Part shown: piece by piece, positions 10,369 through 21,598 of the stretch
Layout of the letters: the number at the start of each line of letters is the position of its first letter
Position numbering within the stretch: position 1 is the first letter of the stretch
NCBI GenBank assembly: GCA_947561715.1
Contig: OX387203.1
Span: 4,340,001 to 4,404,000 of the forward strand
DNA: 64,000 nt
Source of the DNA: Ascidia mentula
Taxonomy: Eukaryota > Chordata > Ascidiacea > Phlebobranchia > Ascidiidae
Direction of reading: 5' to 3'
Notes under the pieces: generated by a model
What the model saw: only the letters and a program-made list of their open reading frames with translations
The model's database searches: none
What the model was told of the DNA's origin: nothing
Position numbers and translations under genes: made by a program

Positions 10369-11649
10369 TTAAACTGAACTTCCTACTTGCACATTGTATA
10401 CATTACTCCTGCACGCGTTTTGAAATGCCGATTTATTCCAGTTGAGGTAAAAACTATTCTTTACTTTCTCCCTCTGGCCCAACTCGTTTTCTTGGACAAC
10501 CGTGTAATCCACAGGAAAAGCATTTAACGAGTCTCCATCGCAACCCTCCGAAAGCTTTAAACCGAAACTGTACGACAGGACGTCATCATCCCTAAGAGTT
10601 TGACGACTGACAAGTTGATCCAAGGGCCTGAATGTGATATGTTCCGATTCCGAGAATAAGTTTAAGCGCAGGTCGTAGGTGGGGTTATAGCGGAATTTGT
10701 GGACTTTGATGCAAAGTTTGTCGTTTTCGTGAAGTTTGGTTATTTCGTTAAAGGAATTTTCACTGCTGATTAGGAGGTACCAGGTAACTTCCATTGCCCG
10801 TTCACAAATCCACGTTTTGTATCCGAACGTGGTTAGTTTCCAACCGACATTGCCACTCACACTTTCTGCGTGCTCTATGGCAACTGCACGGTCGGAAAAA
10901 TGGTTGGCTTCGTATTGGATTTCCCCATTGACTCCCAGAGTTGTTTCAGATTCGTGTTTCCATGGCAAGTTTTCGTTTTGTCGAACAAAGACGAAAACTT
11001 TTGCCGGTTTCACTTTGGAAAGGGAAAAATAAGGGCTTTTAACGTAGACGTGAAATTTGTTCTTGAATGTAGTTCCGCTTGGTTGACCGCGCAGAACCGA
11101 CGCCACGCTGACGTAGACAGCATTTCCCACACTAAATGTTTTCAGGCTTGGCTGCAAGCAAACCTCAAAATTGACGTTTTCTGACTGAGGACAAGGTGGG
11201 AACGTGATTTTATACTCCTTGAGGTTAAATTGCTGTTCCGACAATTCCGTTTTTGTTACTGGCAAACTCCGTTTCATGTTTTTTTTGGTTTTAGCTGCAT
11301 TGTGATTTTGAGAACTGTATGTAGAGTTGTTTTTGCAAAGGGACTTGATCATTTCTTCCGCTGCTTTTCTTTCAAACCAAGCCACCATCAACTTGCCCAA
11401 CTTGCCGACTTGATACAGGAGAAATCCACATATCACAGACAAAGCTATCAAAACCACCAAAACCAACACATCAGTAAAGAACAAATTTTCTTTTCGATGA
11501 GTTTCATTTTCGATCAATTCTTCGAGGGCCTTGCTTGATGATGCAAAGTATGTTATATCCGTGATTTCTGTCTGCGTTGTCCAGTATAGCTTTCCTGTAG
11601 AAGAGTCAATGTGTACCAACAAGCGTTTGTCCATTGATAAAAACTTCAT
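10369..11649 (-). CDS. Membrane-anchored ZU5/UPA-like protein 1
   Basis: Single open frame of 426 residues. An N-terminal region of about 56 residues is followed by one strong transmembrane segment (about 57-80) and a basic stretch. A ZU5-like beta-rich domain spans about 140-260, recognised from the run of ITFP, the Q/EPSG turn and the paired strands ending in LGVNG. A UPA-like region follows from about 270 (TWYLL...FYLNW near the end). HFSD at 250-253 resembles the F|S self-cleavage site of ZU5/FIIND modules in PIDD1, NLRP1 and CARD8; cleavage here is inference. There is no death, CARD or ankyrin region. Positive charges after the membrane segment favour a cytoplasmic ZU5 part. Paralog of the gene at 13066-14301, same strand. 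An upstream 5' exon cannot be excluded. Confidence 0.75.
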   Translation of the reverse strand: MKFLSMDKRLLVHIDSSTGKLYWTTQTEITDITYFASSSKALEELIENETHRKENLFFTDVLVLVVLIALSVICGFLLYQVGKLGKLMVAWFERKAAEEMIKSLCKNNSTYSSQNHNAAKTKKNMKRSLPVTKTELSEQQFNLKEYKITFPPCPQSENVNFEVCLQPSLKTFSVGNAVYVSVASVLRGQPSGTTFKNKFHVYVKSPYFSLSKVKPAKVFVFVRQNENLPWKHESETTLGVNGEIQYEANHFSDRAVAIEHAESVSGNVGWKLTTFGYKTWICERAMEVTWYLLISSENSFNEITKLHENDKLCIKVHKFRYNPTYDLRLNLFSESEHITFRPLDQLVSRQTLRDDDVLSYSFGLKLSEGCDGDSLNAFPVDYTVVQENELGQREKVKNSFYLNWNKSAFQNACRSNVYNVQVGSSV

Positions 11650-13065
11650 TTTAAGACCTAACAGAACACTGGATTTCCACTTAACGAATTTCTATAAAAT
11701 GTATGGCCTACAACAATTGCATCCTTCGTGGAACAACTTATTAAACATTGGAAGAATAATGTTTATACTCCGAATGCACTAATGTGGTACGTGTTAATGC
11801 TGCATTAAAGACACATACAAAAAATGACTGCTTTTTGTGCACACAGTTTACGGATATAGCGGCGAAAACCCAGTATAAATGTTTGCCCACTCGACGTTCA
11901 AAACCACCACACAGCCTTGCAGAAGAAGGAAAAGTACCTATTGGTTGCCACCCGCTTAAACTTACCTAGGTCGTCATGGTAATGAGCCCCAATAGTGAAA
12001 TGTTACTGCCACTGGTTTCCTGTGCAGCACCGTTCCTGAATTTTGAAGTGATAATTGTGATTCTGTGGTTTTCTGTTGTAGTTGTGAAGTTATGTACAAC
12101 TAAAATAGAAAAATGCGACTCTCCACCATCATCACATTTGGTTTTATGATTAAACTCATCAGTTTCACTGCTGAAACGTTAATTAGGTCAAAAAATACAA
12201 AATCCTGACGAAATCGGTGCCAACAGCGTTGTTGGGAATTGCATTATCAAAATCTCCAGAAACATTTCATTTGCAATTGCACGTAATTCATTTAGGCAAT
12301 ATTTGGAAACAACTTCGACACTTTGTCTTAGCTTAATCCGGCTTTCTAGGGTGGTAAAACGTGCATATTGTTGGTGCATTTTGGAAAGAAATCTGAGAAA
12401 ATATTTAACGATAACTTGTGCGCTAAAGCACGCCGGTTAGCCACCATGCTGCGTGTTTTGAATGATGTTTTGATTTTATTTGTCCAATATATGCAGCTTG
12501 TTAGAATTCGCGATTTTCTCCAGGTGTAACCCCGCTGCAAAAGTATACCTCCGCGGTTGAGCGCTGTTAAATCGAACGTACAATCTTGAATTATCGAAAT
12601 GCCCAGAACATAAAATGAACAAGAAATAAACATGCCATGAGATAATCTTATAAAAATGGTGCCAAATATTCACATACAATTATAATAGTCCGCTGCAGAC
12701 CTAAGGTCCGGCAAAACGTTATACATTTAGGACAGTTGAATCACTTGCTGCAGTCGTGTGGATGCATACGGTTTAAATTGCCGCTGGTGAAAAAAGTAAC
12801 AGCAGTTCGGGTAGCTAAACAAGTCTGTGTTTGTCTGGGTGAGGCACCCGCAAAAAGTTTCCGGGAAATCACCGTCTGGTGTTATTCGTGATTTTCCCCT
12901 GGTTATTGTGCGTTGTGTTGCGCAAGAAAATACATTAAAGGGGCACTGCTCATGCTATTGTACTTTCTTCCGACGAGTCTCTAAAATACATTGAAAACTA
13001 CGTGCAAATTTTCACAGAATATTACTTTTTGAACCTTCAAATAGTTGTAGCATTCTTAGGTCCTT
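11650..13065. other. Intergenic region between the two ZU5 genes
   Basis: About 1.4 kb with only short, overlapping, unsupported frames on both strands. Probably holds the promoter of the 10369-11649 gene and the 3' flank of the 13066-14301 gene. No repeat or RNA gene recognised. Confidence 0.4.
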
Positions 13066-14301
13066 TTATGTGTCCACAATTGCATTTTGTGTAGAATGCG
13101 TTGAAGGCTCCCTTTCAGTGAAATAGTTTGCTATCGTCCCGCCAAAATGAAGATGGTTGTTTTCACCTTGAACTATGATATTGGTTTCCTGCTGGAGATC
13201 CGTCCAGTGCACGTAAAATCTTCCGTCGATCAGCGGGTTTTCCAGTTGTTTTACTGCGTAGGTAACCGTAGAATTTGGGCGTTCCTCATTTTCTGATTGA
13301 AGGAGGAACTTGGTAGGAAGAGACATGAGTTGACGTAGGCGACTGGCTGGAACCTCAACGTTGTTACGGTCAACCGTTGTTTCGTCTCCACCGAGTTCAA
13401 GGGTCAAGCTGTGATCAAGCGCGACCCTTGTAGTGTGATAAGGTATCGCTTCTTCCAAACCCATATTCTGGTCGCGAACACGGTTGTATGTAAGTTCATC
13501 CATGCGATCGATCAGGTACCACGTCATGTCTCTTCTGCGACCTCCAGGCGAACGCATGTAAGCAAATGTGGCAATTTCCCTGCCAACGATCGGTGCGTTT
13601 GAGCTGCTCACCACTACCTCGCGATCGGAGAAGTGATCAGCTTTAAAGGAAACTTTTCCATTCACTCCGAGAGACGAAATTGACTCAAATTCCCAATCAA
13701 ACTGCTCGTTATGTCGGACAAATACACTCACAGGGACAGGTTGGAGCGTTGATTTGGCAAAGAAGCTACTTTTTAAAGTGACCTCAAACGGTTTTGAAAA
13801 CTTGATTCCGGAAGGCTCACATCTCAAAATGGGGGCAATGCGAAATCCATCCTTTGTAGATATTGATTCATAGTCATATGAATAAACGGATAAAGTAAGA
13901 GTTGTTTTTTCTTTGACGGACTCTTTAGGAAACGTAATTTTGCAAAAACCAACGTCTACAATTCCCCCTTTTGCTGTCAAATCATGTGTCGTAGAGATTC
14001 GACTTTTTACAAATGCGCAATTTGATTGTTTTCCAAAAACAACTTTTTCTGTTCTTTGTGTTGTACTGCACACAGAACCGACCGACAGAAACAGAAAAAC
14101 AATCAATACCAGAACTAAATACACAAAGCCAACCCAGAAGGGTCGAAAAATATAACGCTCTTCGAATTTACTGCTCTTTTTGATTGATTCTTCTTCTGGA
14201 AAAGTATCTGTGTCGTCGTCAGGCGATGCGAGAGTTGCATCAAAGTCTAATTTGCAATTATCGCTCGAAGCTTGGACCTGTGAACAATGATTTGTTGTCA
14301 T
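13066..14301 (-). CDS. Membrane-anchored ZU5/UPA-like protein 2
   Basis: Single open frame of 411 residues, paralogous to its neighbour. An acidic N-terminus (SPDDD...EEES) and a basic patch precede one transmembrane segment (about 54-77). ZU5 spans about 111-230 and is the clearer of the pair: GGIVDVGF, ITFPKESV, the CEPSG turn and FEVTLKSSFF are typical of UNC5/PIDD/ankyrin-type ZU5. HFSD at 223-226 sits where ZU5/FIIND proteins self-cleave. A UPA-like region starts near 255 (MTWYLIDRM) and ends with FYVHW near 375. No death domain. The basic residues before the membrane segment leave topology ambiguous. Head-to-tail with the other copy, so likely local duplication followed by strong divergence. 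Confidence 0.8.
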   Translation of the reverse strand: MTTNHCSQVQASSDNCKLDFDATLASPDDDTDTFPEEESIKKSSKFEERYIFRPFWVGFVYLVLVLIVFLFLSVGSVCSTTQRTEKVVFGKQSNCAFVKSRISTTHDLTAKGGIVDVGFCKITFPKESVKEKTTLTLSVYSYDYESISTKDGFRIAPILRCEPSGIKFSKPFEVTLKSSFFAKSTLQPVPVSVFVRHNEQFDWEFESISSLGVNGKVSFKADHFSDREVVVSSSNAPIVGREIATFAYMRSPGGRRRDMTWYLIDRMDELTYNRVRDQNMGLEEAIPYHTTRVALDHSLTLELGGDETTVDRNNVEVPASRLRQLMSLPTKFLLQSENEERPNSTVTYAVKQLENPLIDGRFYVHWTDLQQETNIIVQGENNHLHFGGTIANYFTEREPSTHSTQNAIVDT

Positions 14302-16928
14302 TCAAAACGATGCAAGATAAGGCGTTACAATTTCACCACGCTTTAAATTGCCAAAAAAATAGGAAACACGCACTGTGTCTTTGTATGCAAAAATGTAACA
14401 ACTGTAGGCTAAGACTTACCCCCATTCAACTTAAGGTATAGATTTTCATGGTTTATTTTATCACAAGAAAGTGAGTACTCGTCCTATTCCTTACAATAAG
14501 GTACACCTGTAAAAGTGCATAAATTCATAGTTGTATCAACAGCTGTCGTCTTAGTTATGGTTGCCAAGCTATATATCCTTCATAACGGTTTAACCGCCAT
14601 ATTGTACGACCTGCTATGGCAGTTCTTCTCTTTAAACTGAAGCTACCCTTCATTTTATCTTTTCGAAGTCCTGCACAGTTGCCGCGAACCACGCGTACCA
14701 CTAATGATACCAACGGGAAGCCCCAACGGTAAACTGTGTGTGGTGGTGAGTCGACTCGCCTGAAGGCAAATAGCGACGCGTACGCGGGTATGATATATAT
14801 TTGCGTAGTCTAGAACAGCGATGGATCAAACTCTCAATGCACACACGGTGTATTTAGCAGTGTTTGAGCTTTCTTTGTTGAAAGCTGACTCGCCGATCCG
14901 ACTCTCTCGTTTTCGGCGAAGAGAAAAAGGCAAGCGTCTTAAGCCGTCTCAGCCTTCGATCTAACGCGGAGAGTGGTTTACGGGACAGCTTAAGCGATTA
15001 AGTCAGCTTAAACCCAGTTGCGACAAGTGCCGCGAAGAAGTTAGGATTAGGTAATTCGTTTGTGAGGTTGTGCGTTGAGGGTTTGCTGTTTACAATAAAC
15101 CTTAAAAATAATAAACTAGTTCTAGTACAACTACGTGAGTATGCTCTATGCTGCAGGGGCGAGAAGGATGTGCTATCTCGAGTTAAATTTGATAAATACT
15201 GCGCATCAAGATACAAAACAAGCAGCATTCGTTTTGAGGACCTAAATTGCATTATTGAGACCTGAAGGAAACAAATGCATTGCAGGAATGCTGACACTTG
15301 CTTGAAAGAAGAATGCACTTGTGTTAACTGTTTTCATTTGCTGCTGGATGTGCTATAATATATAAAGTCAATGCAAACTGGTTGTTTATTCACATTTAGG
15401 TTACTGCATCTTATTTATGCAAGGATTATGTGAACAACAATCAACCATAAAATACAAAAGCAGGCTTATGTAAACCTTTTCTGTTTGTCAAAATAAAAGA
15501 AATATGACAAGAATGCCATGACACAAGTTTCTGTTATGTCACATCTTCTGTATATTTGTTTCAATTTAATTAACATTGGGCTGCTATGAAACATTCCATT
15601 CAGCCTTTTCTGACACTCAATTGTATATGGGATTACGGGATTAGACAGCTTCTGAAAAGGATCCTGTGAAGAAGGACAGAGATAATTAATACTACTAAAC
15701 ATGAAATTTTCACTTGAATACTCTTACCATGGTGTTGTTGTGAACACATTCCAGGAAACTGCAGCCTTTTAGTTTAATCATCTATTATATCTGGCAAAGT
15801 AAACTCACATTATAATCAAGGACCATTTTGCAGCAAGCATTTGCGTAAACTAACTGCCAATAACTTTTCTCTGCATGCTTAGATTAGAAATATTGATAAT
15901 TTATTTAGTACAGAGTCTGAATTTACAGCCTGTCAGCCCGAGACAGCTTAACTTAAGCTGACTTAAAAGCCCCATGTAAATTCGTCGTTTTCGCGCGTCG
16001 AATTTGAAAATCACGTGACCCGGTCACGAGTCGACTTGATGCTCAAGTCGACTTGGCCATGTAAACAGGGTTATTGATTTTATGAATGTTCAAATGCACT
16101 TCCATTGAGAATAAAAAATCTTTAGGAGCTGCAATTTGGAAACAAATTAAACCAAAAAAAATCCATTCTGCTATGTAAGTTTTACGTTCTACAGTAGGCC
16201 TTTACCACCCAATAATCCTTCATGAATTGCGTTTCCAAGCGCAGTCGATAACAATTAAATCGTCCCAATTCGAATTGGGACGATCTTCATTATGTTTGCT
16301 AAACTCTGGAGACACCGATTATTTTATTATGCTTCGAAACCATATGATAATTCTAAATTGCATTTGAAGGAAGAAATCCACCAGATTTGATCAATCTGTT
16401 TAATACGAAAAACTATAAAACATTCTTTGCAGTGAAATAGCGCATCTAAAAACAACGCAGTATCAACAATCCCGATCAGAATGAACGCCTTCCACTCTAT
16501 CCATTTACCAATAAACTTATTTTACATCTTAAAATCTACCTGTAATTCTGTTTTTAAAGAGTCCCAATCAGTACTGGCAACAACTGAAACAATCATTGAC
16601 CAACCAAACGTGACCAACGTGAGGCATGCTACAATTGCCGTTTCACAGATCGAAATTAACAGAAAAATTGTGGGGATTCACATCACAAACAGATTAATAT
16701 GGATTTTCATTGTTAAACATTAATACAAGTCCTGATAATTTTGCATTTTTCGATCGGGTGTCACCTTTTACTCTTTTCTTCGCAGTTTCCAAACCCAACA
16801 AACAATCCTTCAGGGCTGATTGCTAATTGAAAGCGCCTCAAAATTTGATCAAGGAGCACGGTTTCTTCCAGAAATACTATTACACCAAACCTTGTAGCAG
16901 GGAAATTTGGGTGCTTGTTTGTTTCTTT
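14302..16928. other. Gene-poor region with a perfect palindrome
   Basis: No gene is supported. CG-richer patches near 14650-15010 and 15940-16070 contain related 'AGCTTAA...AAGCTGACTTAA' inverted motifs about 1 kb apart, possibly the ends of an old DNA transposon (weak). The palindrome at 16259-16284 is listed separately. Confidence 0.35.
16259..16284. repeat. 26-bp perfect palindrome
   Basis: ATCGTCCCAATTC followed immediately by its exact reverse complement, with no spacer. Confidence 0.85.
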
Positions 16929-18020
16929 GATTTTCCCACAGATCTTGGTTCCCTGCGGCTGAAAAAGGAGCGCTGATTAAAATTGGGAAACTTTTTTCTC
17001 TTCACCTTCAATCCTGAGAACGTGTTGTTCCATTCGCTCAAGCTTTTACATGGGAAGGTTGTGTTTGGTTTCATCAGGTAAGTGATTAACTTCCCATATA
17101 ATGCTTTGTAACATTTATTTAATCAAAATGGCTTCAGAAATTATTGTTCAGATCGATCCCAACATTTGCATGCTCGTTGTTTTGTTGTGTGACGCATCAC
17201 TTGCTTGCCTTGCATGTTTGTTACGCATCACGTGTTCCAACTCTAGCTTAGGAAGAACACTAATAATATGGCGCCCGTTATAACTAGCACGTTTAAGTTA
17301 GGAGCGCGCGATGCACATTTTCGTGATGTTGGGATCGAATATGCTGGAATATCCGTACTGTAAATACCTTATATTTATATGCAGTAACTACTTCATAACA
17401 TAGTTGAACTTATTGCATTATTTGTAACGTTTTTGTTATTCAGATCTTGTGTGACGTCTTCAACCTGTTGAGTTGATTCTTTATGGTTGTATTAGAAAGC
17501 ATTGACATGTATTTTCCTATATCTTTTTTTGCAGATGTAAAACACATCGTGTTTGGTGTTTGTCTGCCAGTTGAATGATAACGAATGCAATTTGTTTTTT
17601 CTCAATTGCTTTGCGATCAAATTTTATTGAACAAACAAAATTGAACAGAGACTAGTTGGAGCGTCTTTTTGCTTCAGGTCAGTGTTGTGTTAAATTAACG
17701 TCAATTGTTAACCAAGAAACAGTTTATCATTACAGGTATATGGAATCGTTAGTATGGTACTGTAAGCTTTCTTATCTTTTGATCATAGATTCATTACAAT
17801 CCAGCAACGCAACTGCTGACTTCCCTGGAAAGACAGATATGTGTCCAAAGAATTGTTCACTGTAGAGCTTTAATTCGTAACGCTTGTGTGTTTACTTCGT
17901 TGTACGATATCTGTCGTGGTGTTTTCGTGTCAGAAGTTAGAAAAATACGTTCACGACGTTTATAGCTGAACCTCCGGGTGCACACGGTGGTGTTGCTGTA
18001 AACGTTGTGAACGCAGAGTA
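16929..18020 (+). repeat. Divergent inverted copy of the 2.3-kb repeat unit
   Basis: Reading forward, this stretch matches the reverse complement of the units at 23.5-30.6 kb: CCCTGCGGC...CTGATTAAAATTGGGAA near 16953, the TTTGCATGCTCGTTG and TGTTACGCATCACGTG blocks near 17165-17235, and GGGTGCACAC near 17978. Splice-like signals also correspond (acceptor before 16942, donor GTAAGT at about 17075 versus GTGAGC in the units). Identity is clearly lower than among the three tandem units, so this copy is older. Confidence 0.65.
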
Positions 18021-19744
18021 GGATGGTTGCGTTAATTTGCGGTATCCTGTTAAGGTTTGATCGGTTGCAATATAAATGCGAAAAAAAACTAATCGGCGTA
18101 AATAAAATACTAAACGTATGTTTTTGAGATTTGGTCGTTTCTAGGAAGTTGATTTAATCGCACAATATATGAACAATCGTCAGCAAGCGCGTCATTAGTT
18201 CGTCACTGGTTTTTATTTTTAATGGTAAGTCATTGTCGGGGAGGGTAAATGAAATGCAGATAAGGATGTTGATTGTACTGCAGAATGTAAAAATATAGAG
18301 TTTAACACAGCCCTCGTGTAATGGGAAATCAAAATCACTTATCTTACGCGCAGAGTTACAGCGCAAGTGGACAATAAATGTTACGCACAAAATGGCATAG
18401 ACACCGATTATGGGTTATCGAGTCCGGCGACCCATAGCTTTGGATAAAAAAAATAAAAACCGGTGAGCAGTCCGATGCAAGGAAACAAACTATGAAAACT
18501 GGCTGGAAATGATTTGACAGGAATCCGGTTCCATGCAGCAAAATGTTAGTTCTCAAACGACTTTAAACTGTCACATATTTTGTTAGTATTAGCAGAAATA
18601 CAGCTGGCTCATAATATCAGGTGAGTTTAAGTTTAGCATTAGCTCTCGGTTCGAATAAACTTTGTTGGTCTTCATTGTAAATCTTGCGCCCACTTTTAAC
18701 CTTCCCGCCCTGCCCCCCTTAAAAGTGCAGGCCCCAATTGGTTCATATCGCAAATGTGCCAAGGACTATCCAACTAAAAGTGAAATTTAGGGTCGACCTT
18801 CTTTATTTAAGTACAATTATAAGAACCAATGGTAACTATTATATGGTCGCAGAATCTCACAGGCAAACAAACGTTTGAAAAGTTACGTGGTTTCCAACCA
18901 TTGTTGACCACTGCATCCATGCGGACCAGTGAATTTCTATGACCTAAATAGTAGAACGTCATAGGCCCCAAGTGCTCGAACTCGTGATGGTGAAATGTCT
19001 GGTAAAAGTGGTTAAAGTAATTGAAAACTTATATGTGCAAAAAAGCCATATTATTGCAAAGTTACAGACAGGGTGTGTACACGCATTGTTTCAACCTGTA
19101 AGGTCTCATCATTGAAAACTTTTACACAATTTTTTGCATTACTTCTTTTAAATTAATTATCGTTCACAATATCTTATGAAATTAACGTCATTGATTATGG
19201 TTCCATTGATGTTCCTCCATACACCATTGAACAGTTGACACGCCGTCAGGCAGGTCTGAACCTATAACCTACCGCTCACATATAACCTGCTGCTGTACAA
19301 ACTACCTCAGACACTAACTGAACTGACAAGCTCACCTGCTTTAAACTCACTTAAGGATGAAATTATTTGAGTGTGTCTTGAAACTCTCCGAACAGGGGAT
19401 AAATGGATTTATTTCCAGTAAGTGTGAAGTCAGCGGATTGGTCTTGTTGGCTAAAACTCCTTATTTAGATTAAGAATAATGTAAGGGTCTCGGTTCGAAC
19501 CTCATTGTAAAAGTGTGTTGTGTTTGCTTTTCTATCTTTTTAAAATAACAAAACAAACAAGTACATATTTCTTTTTACAGTTCGAAAACTCGTCAGCAAA
19601 TTGGCTGTTGTGGTTGTGAGATTGTACTCATAGTTCCGAGATAGCCGGTTGTAGTCTCTCGTAAGCTACCTCCTTTCATCGGTTGTTTTTTTTTAAAAAA
19701 AAGAACAAAATGAAAGTTTTAACGATAACTTCATCTCAAACGAA
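18021..19744. other. Gene-poor region with scattered repeat fragments
   Basis: Only short unsupported frames. A B-box-like GGTTCGAACC occurs near 19493. A stretch near 19066-19115 resembles one near 42668-42715 (both contain a GTTT...CCTGT.AGGTCTC pattern), suggesting a shared dispersed repeat. Confidence 0.35.
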
Positions 19745-19749
19745 TCGTC

Positions 19750-19830
19750 GCCAGTCGTGGTGTAGAGGTTAAAGTCACATTCATGTAATGCTCTGCACCC
19801 GAGTTCGAACCCCGGTAAAGTTAACATCTT
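19750..19830 (+). repeat. tRNA-derived SINE head
   Basis: A-box-like GTGGTGTAGAGGTTA and B-box GAGTTCGAACCCC (19801-19813) at tRNA spacing. The acceptor stem does not pair well, so this is a SINE, not a tRNA gene. The same module appears three times inverted at 20847-21296. Confidence 0.65.
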
Positions 19831-20028
19831 TCCACCGTAACCGATAAGTCACATTGGGTTCGAACTATCCCCTCCCAGTTAAACTTGAACTGGCGATCCT
19901 CCTTAATACGGAGTTCTGACTCGATAACCGGTAACTCCCTTAGTAAAACGCTGGATTAACGCCTTCCAAGTTCGATCAGTTAGAATAATCTCTCCCGATA
20001 AAACTGACAACCTGTCATATGTTGTCTT

Positions 20029-20365
20029 AATGCCCGGGATTAACCCAACATTACATAAGTTATGTCACTATCCTTACCATTAACGTTCGGGATTAACCCA
20101 GGAACGATAATGAATAAATTAATCTAATTTCATCAGAACTAAATCATAGCCTGTTCTTCAGTATCGTAAGGCCCGGGATTAACCCAACTGTCAACCTGTC
20201 CCAATGAATCAATCGTAAGGACCCGGGACTAACCCAACTGTCAACGCTGTCCCAATGAATTAATCGTAAGGCCCGGGACTAACCCAACTGTCACCGCTGT
20301 CTCAATGAATTAATCGTAAGGCCCCGGAATACCCCAGCTATCACCTCTGTCCCGATGAATTAACC
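20029..20365. repeat. Minisatellite, ~50-bp period
   Basis: Four clear units beginning CGTAAGG.CCCGGGA start near 20165, 20214, 20265 and 20315, each ending AATGAATTAAT or similar. More degenerate units with GGGATTAACCCA extend left to about 20029. Confidence 0.8.
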
Positions 20366-20505
20366 CCCCAAACTGTATCAGTCGCCATCGCATCGTTGAT
20401 AAAAAACTATCCCAGCCTAAACAAAAATCCCAGAAAAAATCGGAGGACATACACAATTTTTTTAAATATTTTACAAAATCATTAGCTGACTAATCTCCTC
20501 GTGCG

Positions 20506-20625
20506 CCCGCTTCTGAGTTGGCCACCTGCCTATGCCCCCTGATGGGACACTTGCCCCCTGGTGGGGCGCTCCCTGATGGAGCATAAGGTGTGTTTTCGGA
20601 CCTCGGTGGCCAACTCAGAAGCGGG
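20506..20625. repeat. Inverted repeat, 21-bp perfect arms
   Basis: Arm 20506-20526 (CCCGCTTCTGAGTTGGCCACC) is the reverse complement of 20605-20625, with a 78-base GC-rich loop containing GATGG and CCCCCTG repeats. Possibly a small non-autonomous DNA element. Confidence 0.7.
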
Positions 20626-20759
20626 GACTTCTTAGCCTGACTAAACGCAGGGCTACCTGGCCTTGGTCCTTAGCCTGATTTTAGTGAGTTAACGGGGGTG
20701 GGGGAGATAATTACCGAATTACTTTTACCCATCCGTGACAGGCACACACACGGAGAGGT

Positions 20760-21300
20760 GACACCAGCGGGAAGAATTTAGTTAGATTGGGATAAGTCCG
20801 AACCCGAAGTGAATTAACGGTTACCGGGAAAGAAGTATTAACTTTACCGGGGTTCGAACTGTGGTGCAGAGCATCAATAGAGGGGGGCGGTAACCTCTAC
20901 ACCACGGCTGGTGACAATGGTTTGAAGAACTAATTGCCCTTTTAGGTTTCTTTGTGCAAAGTTTTTACTTAAAAGTAATTTAGCTAAGCTCGCAGTCGAC
21001 GTGCATTAATGGTTACTGGGAAAGGGGTTTGACATTACCGGGGTTCGAACTATGGTGCAGCGCGTCTTGTTTTCGGGGCGTTAACCTCTACACCAAGTCT
21101 GGTGACGAGAGTTTAACGAAGTAATTGCCCTTTTAGGTTTGATGGTACATAGTTTTTACCTAAAAGTAACTTGGTTAAGTCCGCAGTCGACGTAAATTAT
21201 GGCTGAGAGTAAATCATTCGAACTGTACAGGGGTTCGAACCGCGGTGCACCGTGTCATCTAATGGGGATGGTAACCTCCACACCAAGACTGGTGACGAAA
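20760..21300 (-). repeat. Tandem array of tRNA-like SINE units, 190-bp spacing
   Basis: Three minus-strand tRNA-like modules, each with a B-box (plus-strand GGTTCGAAC; TTCGAAC starts at 20853, 21044 and 21234) and an A-box-like CCTCTACACCA or CCTCCACACCA about 45 bases away. Spacing is 191 and 190 bases. The sequence between modules, including AATTGCCCTTTTAGGTTT and CCGCAGTCGACGT, is repeated too, so the whole ~190-bp unit was multiplied. Confidence 0.75.
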
Positions 21301-21598
21301 TGTTGTGTTCAAAATGTTACCTAAGTTTTTGTTTTTTCTCAAAAATGGAAAAGCCAAAGATGGAGTCGTTGTATGTTTGCTGCCGCTCGGAAACAATCTA
21401 GCCTTGAAATACACGACGATGGAATACATTAATTCTCGTTGATGCAAATGAACGAAAAGGATGCAGCTTTGGGCGATATTCCAACTAATAACCTCTGGCA
21501 CTACTGCCAAGAACTCACGCTATAACAGAATGCACTGCAGCCGTAACTGGGTTTTTATGCAGAATTTGCACAAACCGACACCCAATTCCATCAGATGT

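Noticed and set aside
10736-11538. Plus-strand frames of about 100 codons opposite the ZU5 genes
   Set aside because: Shadows of the well-supported minus-strand reading frame.
20841-21300. Functional tRNA genes
   Set aside because: A- and B-boxes are present but the acceptor stems do not pair and the modules form a repeated array; better explained as SINE units.
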